Source of the DNA: Sulfurovum sp. UBA4779
GTDB lineage: Bacteria; Campylobacterota; Campylobacteria; Campylobacterales; Sulfurovaceae
Length of the DNA stretch: 64,000 bases
Assembly (NCBI GenBank): GCA_002403155.1
Contig: DHHF01000003.1
Coordinates: forward strand, 1 to 64,000
Reading direction: 5' to 3'
The translations under genes were made by a program, and so were the position numbers. The notes beneath the pieces were generated by a model that worked only from the letters and a program-made list of their open reading frames with translations, was not told where the DNA came from and made no database searches. Below are positions 45,166 through 53,150 of this stretch, one piece after another (position 1 is the stretch's first letter; each line of letters opens with the position of its first letter).

Positions 45166-45915
45166 CTAATCGGTTAAGTATTTGATCGTCACAAACGGCG
45201 ATGCGATTCTGCTGATCGTCTCGAAAATCGATGTTGTATCTGCGGCAACGACTTTAAACTGCTTCCAGTTGTTTGGCTGCACATAGACGATATCGTTGGG
45301 CTTGATCATCAGATTGGCCATCCGCAGCGTATCAAAATCGGTCAGATCCACCTGGCGCATCGTCATTTGGTTTTTGGCATTATGGCTGATGATGATCACA
45401 TTGCTTCGCATGGCAGAATCGGTCATATCTTCAGCAAATGCGATCGCCTCAAGCAGCGTCATTTTTTCTTTATCTACATTGACCGCGCCCGGTTTTTTAA
45501 CCTCGCCCAGGACATAGACGCGCTTATTGACCACTTCCACATATGCCGAAGGATTTTTAAGATACGTTTTATACTGCTCCATAATGCGCTCAGCCGCCTC
45601 TGTCTGCGTCAATCCTGCCACTTTGACCTTATTGACCAAAGGCAGGACGATATTGCCTTGCGCATCGACCAATATCCCTTCATTGTTCATCTTCTGGCCC
45701 AGCTCGTTATAGGTTCCTTCCGTTGCCTGCTCCGGATTTTTATAGAGCAAAACCTTCAAGCGATCCTGCGCCAGGATACGATAGTCAAAAACCTGATCGG
45801 TTACAACCGTTTGGGCGCCTATCTCATTTTGGGTTTGAAACAGCCGATATTCGGACTTGGCTGTGCATCCTGTCATCAACAGCATAACGCATATGCCTAT
45901 ACCCGCTTTTTGCAT
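45166..45915 (-). CDS. Polysaccharide export lipoprotein (Wza-like)
   Basis: This 249-residue lipoprotein has the lipobox LMTGC with lipidation at Cys17. The Poly_export domain (about 40-120) begins FDYRILAQDRLKVLLY; SLBB-like regions follow (YVEVVNKRVYVLGEVKKPGAVNVDKEKMTLLEAI). Wza forms the outer membrane exit pore for the polymer and couples to the Wzc kinase, encoded two genes upstream. It is shorter than Wza, as common in this phylum. The 249-residue start at 45915 begins the signal peptide. Confidence 0.88.
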   Translation of the reverse strand: MQKAGIGICVMLLMTGCTAKSEYRLFQTQNEIGAQTVVTDQVFDYRILAQDRLKVLLYKNPEQATEGTYNELGQKMNNEGILVDAQGNIVLPLVNKVKVAGLTQTEAAERIMEQYKTYLKNPSAYVEVVNKRVYVLGEVKKPGAVNVDKEKMTLLEAIAFAEDMTDSAMRSNVIIISHNAKNQMTMRQVDLTDFDTLRMANLMIKPNDIVYVQPNNWKQFKVVAADTTSIFETISRIASPFVTIKYLTD

Positions 45916-45956
45916 GGTCACTCTTCCCTCCTTTGTTGCGATACGCTTTTGTATCT

Positions 45957-46694
45957 CTATCTCAAGCTTTCGTTGAGAATGGTATTGTGCTTCCACAGCC
46001 GGGCATAAGCCCGTTCCTCAAATACCCTCGCAAGCGCATCGGTATGTTTTTGGTGATGCACGTCGCTTCCCAGAAAATCCACCATCCCTTCATTGCACAG
46101 CCACTCTGCGGCCCGCTTTGCCGATGCACCGTAGTAGCCTTCCAGCGAATTGAGATTGAGCTGAAAAAAAACCCCCAGTTCTTTGAGCCTGCCGTATTCT
46201 TGCGAAAAATTTTCGATATAGCGGTATCGCTCGGGATGCGCCAGCAAAGGCTTATACCCCGAGGCAGCTATTTCAAAAACCACACGCTCCAAATCATGGG
46301 GCCGATGCATATAAGAGGTTTCAAACAGCAGATACTCCCCTCCCACCGGCAGCACTTCGCCTCTTTTGATCAGCTCAGGCAGCCCTTCATCCAGATAATA
46401 CTCCGCCGCGGCCTCGATGCGGATCGTCAAGCCCTCTTTATCGCTCTGTACCTGCAGCGCCTCCAGCCCCTCTTGGATAGACGCTCTGGTATTGCGGTAG
46501 GCATCTGCCATCACATGGGGCGTGGTGATAACCTTTTCATACCCTAACGCCTGCATCGCTCTGAGCAAAGAGAGGCTCTCCTCCATGCTTTTTGCTCCGT
46601 CATCGATACCGGGGATCAGATGCGAATGGACATCCACGCTTGGCGCAGAAACGCTTTGGCTTGCTTTGCCCTTTTGAAACCGGGAGAAGATCAT
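45957..46694 (-). CDS. PHP-type tyrosine phosphatase (CpsB/YwqE-like)
   Basis: This 245-residue metal-dependent phosphatase belongs to the PHP group that dephosphorylates the tyrosine tail of Wzc-type kinases. Metal ligands are DVHSHLIPGIDDGA, TTPHVM, LLAHPERY and FLGSDVHHQKH, matching CpsB and CapC. The ATG overlaps the kinase stop as ATGA. This pairing of kinase and phosphatase sets the polymer length in related systems. Confidence 0.9.
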   Translation of the reverse strand: MIFSRFQKGKASQSVSAPSVDVHSHLIPGIDDGAKSMEESLSLLRAMQALGYEKVITTPHVMADAYRNTRASIQEGLEALQVQSDKEGLTIRIEAAAEYYLDEGLPELIKRGEVLPVGGEYLLFETSYMHRPHDLERVVFEIAASGYKPLLAHPERYRYIENFSQEYGRLKELGVFFQLNLNSLEGYYGASAKRAAEWLCNEGMVDFLGSDVHHQKHTDALARVFEERAYARLWKHNTILNESLR

Positions 46695-48538
46695 TTCCGG
46701 TCTTCCTCATAATACCCGTAGCCGTAACCGTAACCGTAGCCATAGCCGTAGCCGTAGCCTGACCGGTTGTATCGGATGTCATTGAGTACCAACCCGAGGT
46801 TTGTGATCTCATGCGCTTGTGCCATACGGTTGATATCTTGCAGGAACGCTTTTTTAGAATACCCTGCACGCAGCACATACAAAGAAACATCCGATAGCTT
46901 CATCAGCGCCATCGCATCCGTCACCAGTCCTACCGGCGGCGTATCAAAGATGATCACATCATACAGTGCTTTGAGTTTCTCGATCGTCTCAAGCATGAGT
47001 TTGCCCCCGATAAGCTCGCTCGGGTTAGGCGGGATAGGCCCCGAGGGGATGATATCCAGGTTTTCATCAGCGGTTGGCAAAATCACACTCTCCAAACTTG
47101 CCTTGCCTGCAAGCACCGAGCTGATCCCCTGATTGTTGGAGAGGTTAAACCTTTTATGCAGCACGGGCTTTCGCATATCCAGGTTGATCACAACCGTACG
47201 CTTGCCCGTGAGGCTGATGATCGCACCCAGATTGCTGCCGACGGTCGTCTTGCCCTCGCCGCCGACGGTAGAGGTGATCACCAAAAGGAGAGGGCCGCTT
47301 CCGGGGGTCATGAACTGCAGGTTGGTCCTGAGGGTTCTGAAGGCTTCGCTGACGATCGATTTGGGAGACTCCAGCACTTTGACTTTGTCGCTGTCTTCTT
47401 TGATGGAAGGGATCATCCCTGCAAGCGGAAGGGGCGAGCCTTTTCTGACATCCTCTTCCTCTTTGATGCGGTCATCCAAAAACTCGCTCACAAACGCCGC
47501 AAACACTCCGAAGATCAACCCCAGGATCAGCCCGACCAAAACGATCAGTTTTCGTTTGGGTTTGACAGGTTTTGCCGCATCAGGCACAAGCGCGGTATCG
47601 AGGATCCGGTTTTTGCTGACCGTCGATGCTTTGGCGATCGCCGTGGCGGCACGCTTTTCAAGCAGATAGGAGTAGATCTTTTCATTGACCAAAAATTTTC
47701 TTTGAAGCTCGCCCAAGATCCGCTCTTCTTCGGGAAGCGTTTGCAAAAGCGCTTCATGCTCATCGATCGACTTTGCCAGCAGCCCTTTGCGCGATGCCAC
47801 CCGCTCTTTGAGCGTGTTGATCGTGCCGGTGATGATCTGTTTGAGCTGTGCGATCGTGCGGGTTACCTTGAGCACTTCAGGATGCTGCGGCGTATAGTCT
47901 TCAAGAAGGAACTTTTGCTTCAGCAGCGCCTCTTGCAGCTCTTTGATCAGTTCGGGTACACCGGTATTTTCCAGATTGAGCCCTGCGCTTGAGAGCATTT
48001 CGAGGTTTCTGCCCTTTTGCACCTGCGCATACAGCGATGCAAGCATCTTCTCTTCCATTGCCACTTCGGCAAGCTTGCTCTCATATTCGCTCATCTTCTC
48101 CACAACCCCTTGCGCTTTCGTGCCGAGATCGACCATATTGATCTCTTTTTTGAAATGCTCCAGGTTGGCAGCAGAAGTTTGAAGGTTGTCATTGATCCTT
48201 GAGAGCTGATCGTCGATGAACTCCAGCGTCATTGTCGCCTCAAGCGTCTTGCGCTGAATGCTTTGATCGATATACGCCTCAGCCAATGCATTGACAAACT
48301 CTTTGGCACGCAAAGGAACATTGTCCTCGGCGCTGATCTGCAAAATGGCGCTGTTCTTGCCTTTTTGGCTTACCGTGACTTTTTCCTGCGCCAGCTCCGC
48401 CGCTTCTCTTGAGGAGAGTACCTCAAAACGGTAAGAGCCCTCTTCAAGCGCCTCTATCCCCTCTTTGAGCGAAAGCGTCAATGCAAAATGAGCCTCTTGC
48501 ACCTTTTGTCCAAAATCGTAGGCCTTGTCGATCTCCAC
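46691..48538 (-). CDS. Wzc-type tyrosine autokinase, C-terminal part (frameshifted gene)
   Basis: These 615 residues hold the end of the periplasmic coiled coil (about 60-290), the second membrane helix (about 335-355: LIVLVGLILGLIFGVFAAFV) and the BY-kinase domain: STVGGEGKTTVGSNLG (Walker A), VVINLDMRKPVLHKRF (A') and DVIIFDTPPVG (B). The tail is eight GY units plus YEEDRK, the site of autophosphorylation. The reading frame opens with a GTG that is internal to the ancestral gene. Together with the 182-residue upstream fragment it would give about 780 residues, normal for Wzc. A one-base loss in a GGGG run (48543-48546) explains the break. Confidence 0.88.
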   Translation of the reverse strand: MEIDKAYDFGQKVQEAHFALTLSLKEGIEALEEGSYRFEVLSSREAAELAQEKVTVSQKGKNSAILQISAEDNVPLRAKEFVNALAEAYIDQSIQRKTLEATMTLEFIDDQLSRINDNLQTSAANLEHFKKEINMVDLGTKAQGVVEKMSEYESKLAEVAMEEKMLASLYAQVQKGRNLEMLSSAGLNLENTGVPELIKELQEALLKQKFLLEDYTPQHPEVLKVTRTIAQLKQIITGTINTLKERVASRKGLLAKSIDEHEALLQTLPEEERILGELQRKFLVNEKIYSYLLEKRAATAIAKASTVSKNRILDTALVPDAAKPVKPKRKLIVLVGLILGLIFGVFAAFVSEFLDDRIKEEEDVRKGSPLPLAGMIPSIKEDSDKVKVLESPKSIVSEAFRTLRTNLQFMTPGSGPLLLVITSTVGGEGKTTVGSNLGAIISLTGKRTVVINLDMRKPVLHKRFNLSNNQGISSVLAGKASLESVILPTADENLDIIPSGPIPPNPSELIGGKLMLETIEKLKALYDVIIFDTPPVGLVTDAMALMKLSDVSLYVLRAGYSKKAFLQDINRMAQAHEITNLGLVLNDIRYNRSGYGYGYGYGYGYGYGYYEEDRK

Positions 48539-49026
48539 TCTTCCCCGGTCTCTTGATCGACCCCTTTTGCCTCGAGGCGGTAGCGCGTCTTGCTTAGGGG
48601 AGAAAACGCAAAAAAGCAGCCAAACCCCTTCTCAAGCTCAACCTCAAAAGGGGCATCTTTGTACAGCTCCCTCTCTTTCATCTTGACGTTTTGGTAGTAT
48701 CGGTGGGCAAAATCAACTTTTTTAAGTGCATTGGCAACAACGAAACGCGACTTGATGATCTCTATCTCGGTATCGGGCGTAAGCGCACCCGGAGCCATCG
48801 CCATCGCTAAGATATCCTGCTGCGAAGCAACAGCCTTTTCGTCTGCGCCGATTTCTACCGTTGAAGAAGCAGAGTAGACATTGGGCATAAAATAGGCGAC
48901 TCCGGCAGAAATGATGCCAAAGAGCAGCGTAAAAAAGATGATCTTTTTTTTGTGGCGGATCAGTGTTTTGAAAATCTCCCTGAGATCTATCTCATCTTCG
49001 TTGATCTGTACCGGATGTGCGTTCAT
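48478..49026 (-). CDS. Wzc-type kinase, N-terminal part (frameshifted gene)
   Basis: The first about 163 residues are the authentic N-terminus of a Wzc/chain-length protein: a short cytosolic segment (DEIDLREIFKTLIRHKKKI), first membrane helix (about 32-49: IIFFTLLFGIISAGVAYF) and Wzz domain (YSASSTVEIGADEK). After DQETGEEW the frame leaves the family and ends 19 residues later, whereas the same DNA one base shifted continues the homologous protein. So this product is truncated unless ribosomes shift frame. It overlaps the second part by 61 bp. Confidence 0.82.
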   Translation of the reverse strand: MNAHPVQINEDEIDLREIFKTLIRHKKKIIFFTLLFGIISAGVAYFMPNVYSASSTVEIGADEKAVASQQDILAMAMAPGALTPDTEIEIIKSRFVVANALKKVDFAHRYYQNVKMKERELYKDAPFEVELEKGFGCFFAFSPLSKTRYRLEAKGVDQETGEEWRSTRPTILDKRCKRLILH

Positions 49027-49082
49027 TTCTCTCCTTGGTTATGCATCAAAAGGCAAGCGGCCATGCAAAAAATCTATAAAAA

Positions 49083-49739
49083 TTAAAACTGATAGGTGAC
49101 GCCTACCGTCAGGGCATCATTGCTCAGCTCGTCGTAGACAACCCCGCTCCCCACAGTAAGCGCAGAACCGATATCGGCATCTTTTGCCAAAGAGGTATAA
49201 TCAGCAAAAACAGAAATATTTTCCATCAGCGCATAGCTTCCGCCAAATCCCCACTGAAAACCGGTTTCATCGAGTATCTCTTTGCCTGCCGTATCGGTAT
49301 AGCCGAGGAGATTGTTGCTTTCGCCTTCCACCCGGACGCTTCCCATCCCTAAAAGCGCATAAATCCTGATCGACGGTGTCACAGGATATTGGGGCTTTAC
49401 AAAAAGGCTGCAGGTGAGCACATCCGCATAGTCTTCATACCCGATACTCTTGCCGATCCTGCCCTCTACCGCCAGATAGTCGTTAAACTGATACCCCAAA
49501 AGGCCTACCGCGCCCCCCGTTCTGTCCTGTGTGCGTGCATCGTCAAAAAAGTCAGAATCTATCGAATAGGTTCTTTGTGCTCCCAGGCCGAGCCCTGCAT
49601 AAAAACCGATTTTATCTGCTGCTGTTTCCGTACTCTCCGGTACCGTAATAGCAGGTTCCACACTTGCACCGATCTCGCCTCCGGCCATCGCCAGAGTACC
49701 GTACCCCAATATCGCCATACATATTGCTGCCTTCTTCAT
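49083..49739 (-). CDS. Outer membrane beta-barrel protein
   Basis: This 218-residue protein has a signal peptide (MKKAAICMAILGYGTLAMA). A barrel of about eight strands follows, in the style of small OmpA/OmpW-like porins: GFYAGLGLGAQRTYSID, GGAVGLLGYQFNDYLAVEGRIG, YPVTPSIRIYALLGMGSV and the terminal TVGVTYQF. It ends in Phe as typical. It stands first behind the accessory insertion and before the Wzc gene; it may be a surface protein of the locus or independent. Start chosen at the signal peptide. Confidence 0.78.
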   Translation of the reverse strand: MKKAAICMAILGYGTLAMAGGEIGASVEPAITVPESTETAADKIGFYAGLGLGAQRTYSIDSDFFDDARTQDRTGGAVGLLGYQFNDYLAVEGRIGKSIGYEDYADVLTCSLFVKPQYPVTPSIRIYALLGMGSVRVEGESNNLLGYTDTAGKEILDETGFQWGFGGSYALMENISVFADYTSLAKDADIGSALTVGSGVVYDELSNDALTVGVTYQF

Positions 49740-49884
49740 TCTTTCCTCCTTTATCTTATTTTTCTTAAAAACGGCGTCCATTATATCCATTTCTCACTTA
49801 GCAAGCCGTGATGCAAATCAAGAGATTTGACCTATTATTGTTTTTTTGATCAGTTTCTCTGCAAAATCAATCCGCCACGCACTC

Positions 49885-49968
49885 CTCACTGTTCACTCCT
49901 CACTGCTCACTGCTAGTTGCTCCTTGCTCACTGTTCACTGCTCACTGCTAGTTGCTAGTTGCTCACTC
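49885..49968. repeat. Tandem heptamer repeat tract A (12 units)
   Basis: Twelve consecutive 7-bp units, mostly CTCACTG, with variants TTCACTG, CTAGTTG and CTCCTTG, fill exactly 84 bp. The tract lies 27 bp beyond the stop of the minus-strand Fic gene. Left of it is a 37-bp stretch (from 49848) repeated before tract B. Rest of the gap 49791-49995: nothing else seen. Confidence 0.85.
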
Positions 49969-49995
49969 TCCATTACTTCCTTCCAGCTTTAAGCT

Positions 49996-50904
49996 TTATA
50001 TTCCTATTTTTTCTTTCATTCTTTGGACAGCTTCACACAAAAAATATATCAAAGGAACAATATTTCCCGTAACTTGAGCCTGCTCTAAAGCCACATAATA
50101 AAGCGCTTTATTATATCTATCTATCAAAGGCGGCAATATACCGTTTTTTATAAATTGGCTAGCCATGATAAGCCTGCCTATCCTGCCGTTTCCGTCGCCA
50201 AAGGGATGGATAAGCTCAAAATGTTCATGTGCGTGAGCTATCTCTTCTATGGTTTTAACAGTTTTGTATTTTTTAACCCAATATTCCATCTCGTCGGGTA
50301 TATCTTCGGGGGCTGTCAAAGTGATTTTCAAATCAGGAATAATCCTGATTTTTGTAGAGTACATTCCCGCATCATCTCTTATGCCAAGCATCAATATATT
50401 ATGCCATTTCTTTATCGTTTCACTATCTATTGATTCTATTTTATTTTTTTGCGTATCTACCAATATCTGCCTTGTAAGAATCGCTAGATTGTTCATCTCT
50501 AAAAACTTTCTTTTGTCTATATCTTTTTCGATATAACTTCCATCTACGACTTTATAGAACATCCTCTCATCTGCATCATTAACCTCAACTTCAAGGGAGC
50601 CGAAAGCATTTTTTTTACTCACTTCTACAACAATATCTATATTTGATATAAACCTACTATGATTTTCCTCCATGAGCCCTCTAGCCATTTTATCCACTTC
50701 ACTCTTTTTTAAATTTGGAATGATGCAATATTTTGAGTAAAGCACATCGATTGCCAGTCTGTTTTCTTTTGAAATAGCAGAACTATCTTCTTTCCAATTT
50801 TGGATAGACATTCTATGCACATTTAAAGCAACTGCCAGTTTTGTTGAAAATTTGAAATACTTCAATAATGCTTCTATTTTTTCACTATAAGTTACATTTT
50901 GCAT
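49996..50904 (-). CDS. Fic family protein with N-terminal HTH-like region
   Basis: This 302-residue protein carries the complete Fic motif HPFGDGNGRIGR, with catalytic His and Lys/Arg-rich surroundings, so AMP-transfer activity is expected. The first 60 residues look like a helix-turn-helix (STKLAVALNVHRMSIQNWKE). The Fic core spans about 150-270. It differs from the Fic protein at 5307, which has the DUF4172 N-terminus. It lies in the accessory insertion inside the polysaccharide locus, with heptamer tracts on both sides. Target unknown; toxin or regulator roles are both possible. Confidence 0.88.
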   Translation of the reverse strand: MQNVTYSEKIEALLKYFKFSTKLAVALNVHRMSIQNWKEDSSAISKENRLAIDVLYSKYCIIPNLKKSEVDKMARGLMEENHSRFISNIDIVVEVSKKNAFGSLEVEVNDADERMFYKVVDGSYIEKDIDKRKFLEMNNLAILTRQILVDTQKNKIESIDSETIKKWHNILMLGIRDDAGMYSTKIRIIPDLKITLTAPEDIPDEMEYWVKKYKTVKTIEEIAHAHEHFELIHPFGDGNGRIGRLIMASQFIKNGILPPLIDRYNKALYYVALEQAQVTGNIVPLIYFLCEAVQRMKEKIGI

Positions 50905-51115
50905 ATTTCAATCCTTTATATACAATTACCATAATTATATCATAAGTGATTACCGATAATGCTATTTGACAATTTAATTATTCATTTTTTTACTAAGAAT
51001 GCATAATATATATGCTAAATTCATACTGCACTATTCACTTTTTTAGACTTTTGTAAATGTTTATAGTCATTTATGTATGATTAGTTTCCCTGCAAAATCA
51101 ATCCGCCACGCACTC

Positions 51116-51171
51116 CTCACTGCTCACTGCTAGTTGCTCCTTGCTCACTGTTCACTATTCACTATTCACCA
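51116..51171. repeat. Tandem heptamer repeat tract B (8 units)
   Basis: Eight 7-bp units (CTCACTG, CTCACTG, CTAGTTG, CTCCTTG, CTCACTG, TTCACTA twice, TTCACCA) end 2 bp before the stop of the minus-strand ATPase gene. The 37 bp to the left (51079-51115) are nearly identical to those left of tract A. The remaining 50905-51078 is AT-rich; the Fic promoter is probably there. Confidence 0.85.
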
Positions 51172-51173
51172 AT

Positions 51174-52379
51174 TCAATACAAAAACCCAAATAACCAAAG
51201 CGGGATATTATTGCCAAATCCGACTTCGAGATTATCAGATATCACATAAGAGTTTGGTATATCTTTGATCTGCTCAAACCCTTTGTTTTTGCCGCCAATC
51301 TCAACGGTATATTTTTCATCCACCAAAAAATCGCCCTTATCAAGATAATAAAGTTTATGCCTCACGGCTACATTGGCAGCAAAAAATGTCTCTCTCATGG
51401 TCCCTGCATCGCTATTTACGCACAGTGCTTCAAAAAGATTTGTATTTGCGAGATACAGCTTGTCCGGTTTTTTAATTGCTGCAAATCTTTTACCTTCATG
51501 AGTGATGTGCTTTATCATTTCCGCATCACTCAGATAGTTGATATACTTATAAAGCGTCGTTTTCGTAATACCTACCGTTGATGAAAGTTTTTCTATAGAA
51601 AGCTCTAATGGCTTTGATACGCAAATAGTAAGAAGCAGTTTTTTTAGTGTATCTATTTTATCAGGCTGGATCGAAAAAAGCCTGCTTAAGTCTGTATGTA
51701 AAATGATATTCATTGTTTCGATCATTCTATCCACATACTTGCTTTTATCTTCAAAGTAAAACGGATAAGCTCCTGCTTTCAAAAACTCATTATAAAACTT
51801 TAATATCTTTTTATTTGGCAATGTTCGTATTATTTTGCTTGCTATATTTTCATGATCAAACAGCAGGTCTTCCAGCCTATATGACTTCAAGGATAAGTCA
51901 AAAGAAAGTTCAAGGTACTCTCTCAGACTTAAAGGATACAAATGATACATAGAGTATCTTCTTGCAAAATCAGGGCTGGTTAAATGCAGTGCCGATGAGC
52001 CTGTAAAATAGACTTTTATATCCAAAAAATCATAAATAGATTTTAACTCTTGTTCAAAATTCGAAGCCTCATGTACTTCATCGATACAAATAAGCTCGCC
52101 GCCATTTTTGCTAAATTCATCTACAAAATCAAACAATGATACATCTTGAAACATCGCATGGTCGCATGAGATATAAAGCTTACTGCTCTCCGGCAGGCTT
52201 GAACTTTGAAGCAATTGCATAAGAGTTGTGGTTTTTCCGATCCCCCTGCTTCCATAAATTGCAGTTATTTTTGCAGGTGAATTATAAAGATCGTTGAATA
52301 TATATCTTTTATACTCGGGGAGCTTTTGATTTAGTTTGAGTATATAGAGTCTTTTTGCATTTTCCAATAATCTCAACAT
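51174..52379 (-). CDS. AAA ATPase with DUF4143 domain
   Basis: This 401-residue protein has an N-terminal ATPase domain (about 30-180) with AIYGSRGIGKTTTLMQLL (Walker A) and LICIDEVHEA (Walker B), then a DUF4143 C-terminal domain (about 190-380) with a winged-helix-like segment (LSIEKLSSTVGITKTTLYKYINYLSDAEMI) and nuclease-like strands near the end (KYTVEIGGKNKGFEQIKD). This group occurs in mobile DNA and next to toxin or defence genes, with no fixed function. Next to a Fic gene and with a heptamer tract at its end, it belongs to the insertion. The ATG lacks a strong ribosome site. Confidence 0.86.
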   Translation of the reverse strand: MLRLLENAKRLYILKLNQKLPEYKRYIFNDLYNSPAKITAIYGSRGIGKTTTLMQLLQSSSLPESSKLYISCDHAMFQDVSLFDFVDEFSKNGGELICIDEVHEASNFEQELKSIYDFLDIKVYFTGSSALHLTSPDFARRYSMYHLYPLSLREYLELSFDLSLKSYRLEDLLFDHENIASKIIRTLPNKKILKFYNEFLKAGAYPFYFEDKSKYVDRMIETMNIILHTDLSRLFSIQPDKIDTLKKLLLTICVSKPLELSIEKLSSTVGITKTTLYKYINYLSDAEMIKHITHEGKRFAAIKKPDKLYLANTNLFEALCVNSDAGTMRETFFAANVAVRHKLYYLDKGDFLVDEKYTVEIGGKNKGFEQIKDIPNSYVISDNLEVGFGNNIPLWLFGFLY

Positions 52380-52480
52380 ATTTCATACCTTATTAAGTTT
52401 TTTGTATTATACTATAAAATATAGAATAAGTATATCACATTAGACTAATAAAATTGAATGGTATAGGGTATAGAGACATT

Positions 52481-52677
52481 GTCATCCTCGACTCCGATCG
52501 GGGATCCATGTGGATTCCTGCCTCCGCAGGAATGACGGGGGTTTTGTCATCCTCGACTCCGATCGTGGATCCATGAACCGGGGATCCGGAATCCATATCA
52601 TGTCATTCCCGCGAAAGCGGGAATCCACTCACGGACTCTGCTTTCCGTCATTCCCGCGAAGGCGGGAATCCACTCAC
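52481..52677. repeat. Cluster of palindromic GTCATTCC-type repeats
   Basis: In the 378-bp gap before the VanZ-like gene, GTCATTCCCGCGAA(A/G)GCGGGAATCC-type units occur at 52602-52632 and 52647-52677 (hairpin ATTCCCGC / GCGGGAAT), with a degenerate hairpin at 52512-52537. A 30-bp unit beginning GTCATCCTCGACTCC is repeated at 52481-52510 and 52546-52575 with one mismatch. Such REP-like elements are spread by transposases in many Proteobacteria. No transposase gene is adjacent. Confidence 0.85.
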
Positions 52678-52750
52678 ACAAAATTATAAAAAGTAGCCTG
52701 TCCCCTTTTTTGCCTCATTCCTAGTTCCTTTTGGCCCGGGGATCCATCTA

Positions 52751-52778
52751 TTCACTATTAATTATTCGCTCTTAATTG
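52751..52778. repeat. Tandem heptamer repeat tract C (4 units, degenerate)
   Basis: TTCACTA, TTAATTA, TTCGCTC and TTAATTG run on from 52751 and include the last seven codons and stop of the VanZ-like gene. They keep the 7-bp phase and the CACTA core of tracts A and B, so the 3' end of that gene was probably replaced by the repeat. Confidence 0.55.
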
Positions 52779-53105
52779 GCAGCCCAGCTGCACATTAATC
52801 CCCCATCCGATAGCGATCCCGACTCCATCAGCGACGATATCCAGCAGCGAGAACTCCCGTCCGGGGATGAAGTGCTGAACGATTTCGATCTGCACCGCAA
52901 ACGCCATCAGAAGCATCACCCTGCTCCAGATCTTCAAGTGGCCGAATGCAGCAAAGAGCAAGAGATAGAGTACGGCAAAAGCGACCAGATGGTTAAGCTT
53001 GTCCCAGCTGTGCACGATCACTTCGATCTGTCTTGTGGTGGTGGCGAGATACTCTATCGCCACAAGTGTGGTGAAAAATGCTATTTGGAAGAGTCGTTTC
53101 ATCAT
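52758..53105 (-). CDS. VanZ-like membrane protein
   Basis: This 115-residue protein has three hydrophobic helices, with the VanZ pattern KLNHLVAFAVLYLLLFAAFG and MLMAFAVQIEIVQHFIPGREFSLLDIVADGVGIAIGW, which contains conserved acidic residues. VanZ-family proteins lie in cell-envelope loci and their activity is not settled. It sits behind the WbuC-type gene, 45 bp away. The last seven residues are encoded by the degenerate heptamer tract, so the natural C-terminus may differ. Confidence 0.78.
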   Translation of the reverse strand: MMKRLFQIAFFTTLVAIEYLATTTRQIEVIVHSWDKLNHLVAFAVLYLLLFAAFGHLKIWSRVMLLMAFAVQIEIVQHFIPGREFSLLDIVADGVGIAIGWGINVQLGCQLRANN

Positions 53106-53150
53106 ATCTGTTTTCTGCTTTCTACGATTTGCTATGGAGAGTCAGGGGTG

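Noticed and set aside
49848..51171. Heptamer tracts taken as a CRISPR array
   Set aside because: The units are 7 bp with no unique spacers, and no cas gene is present.
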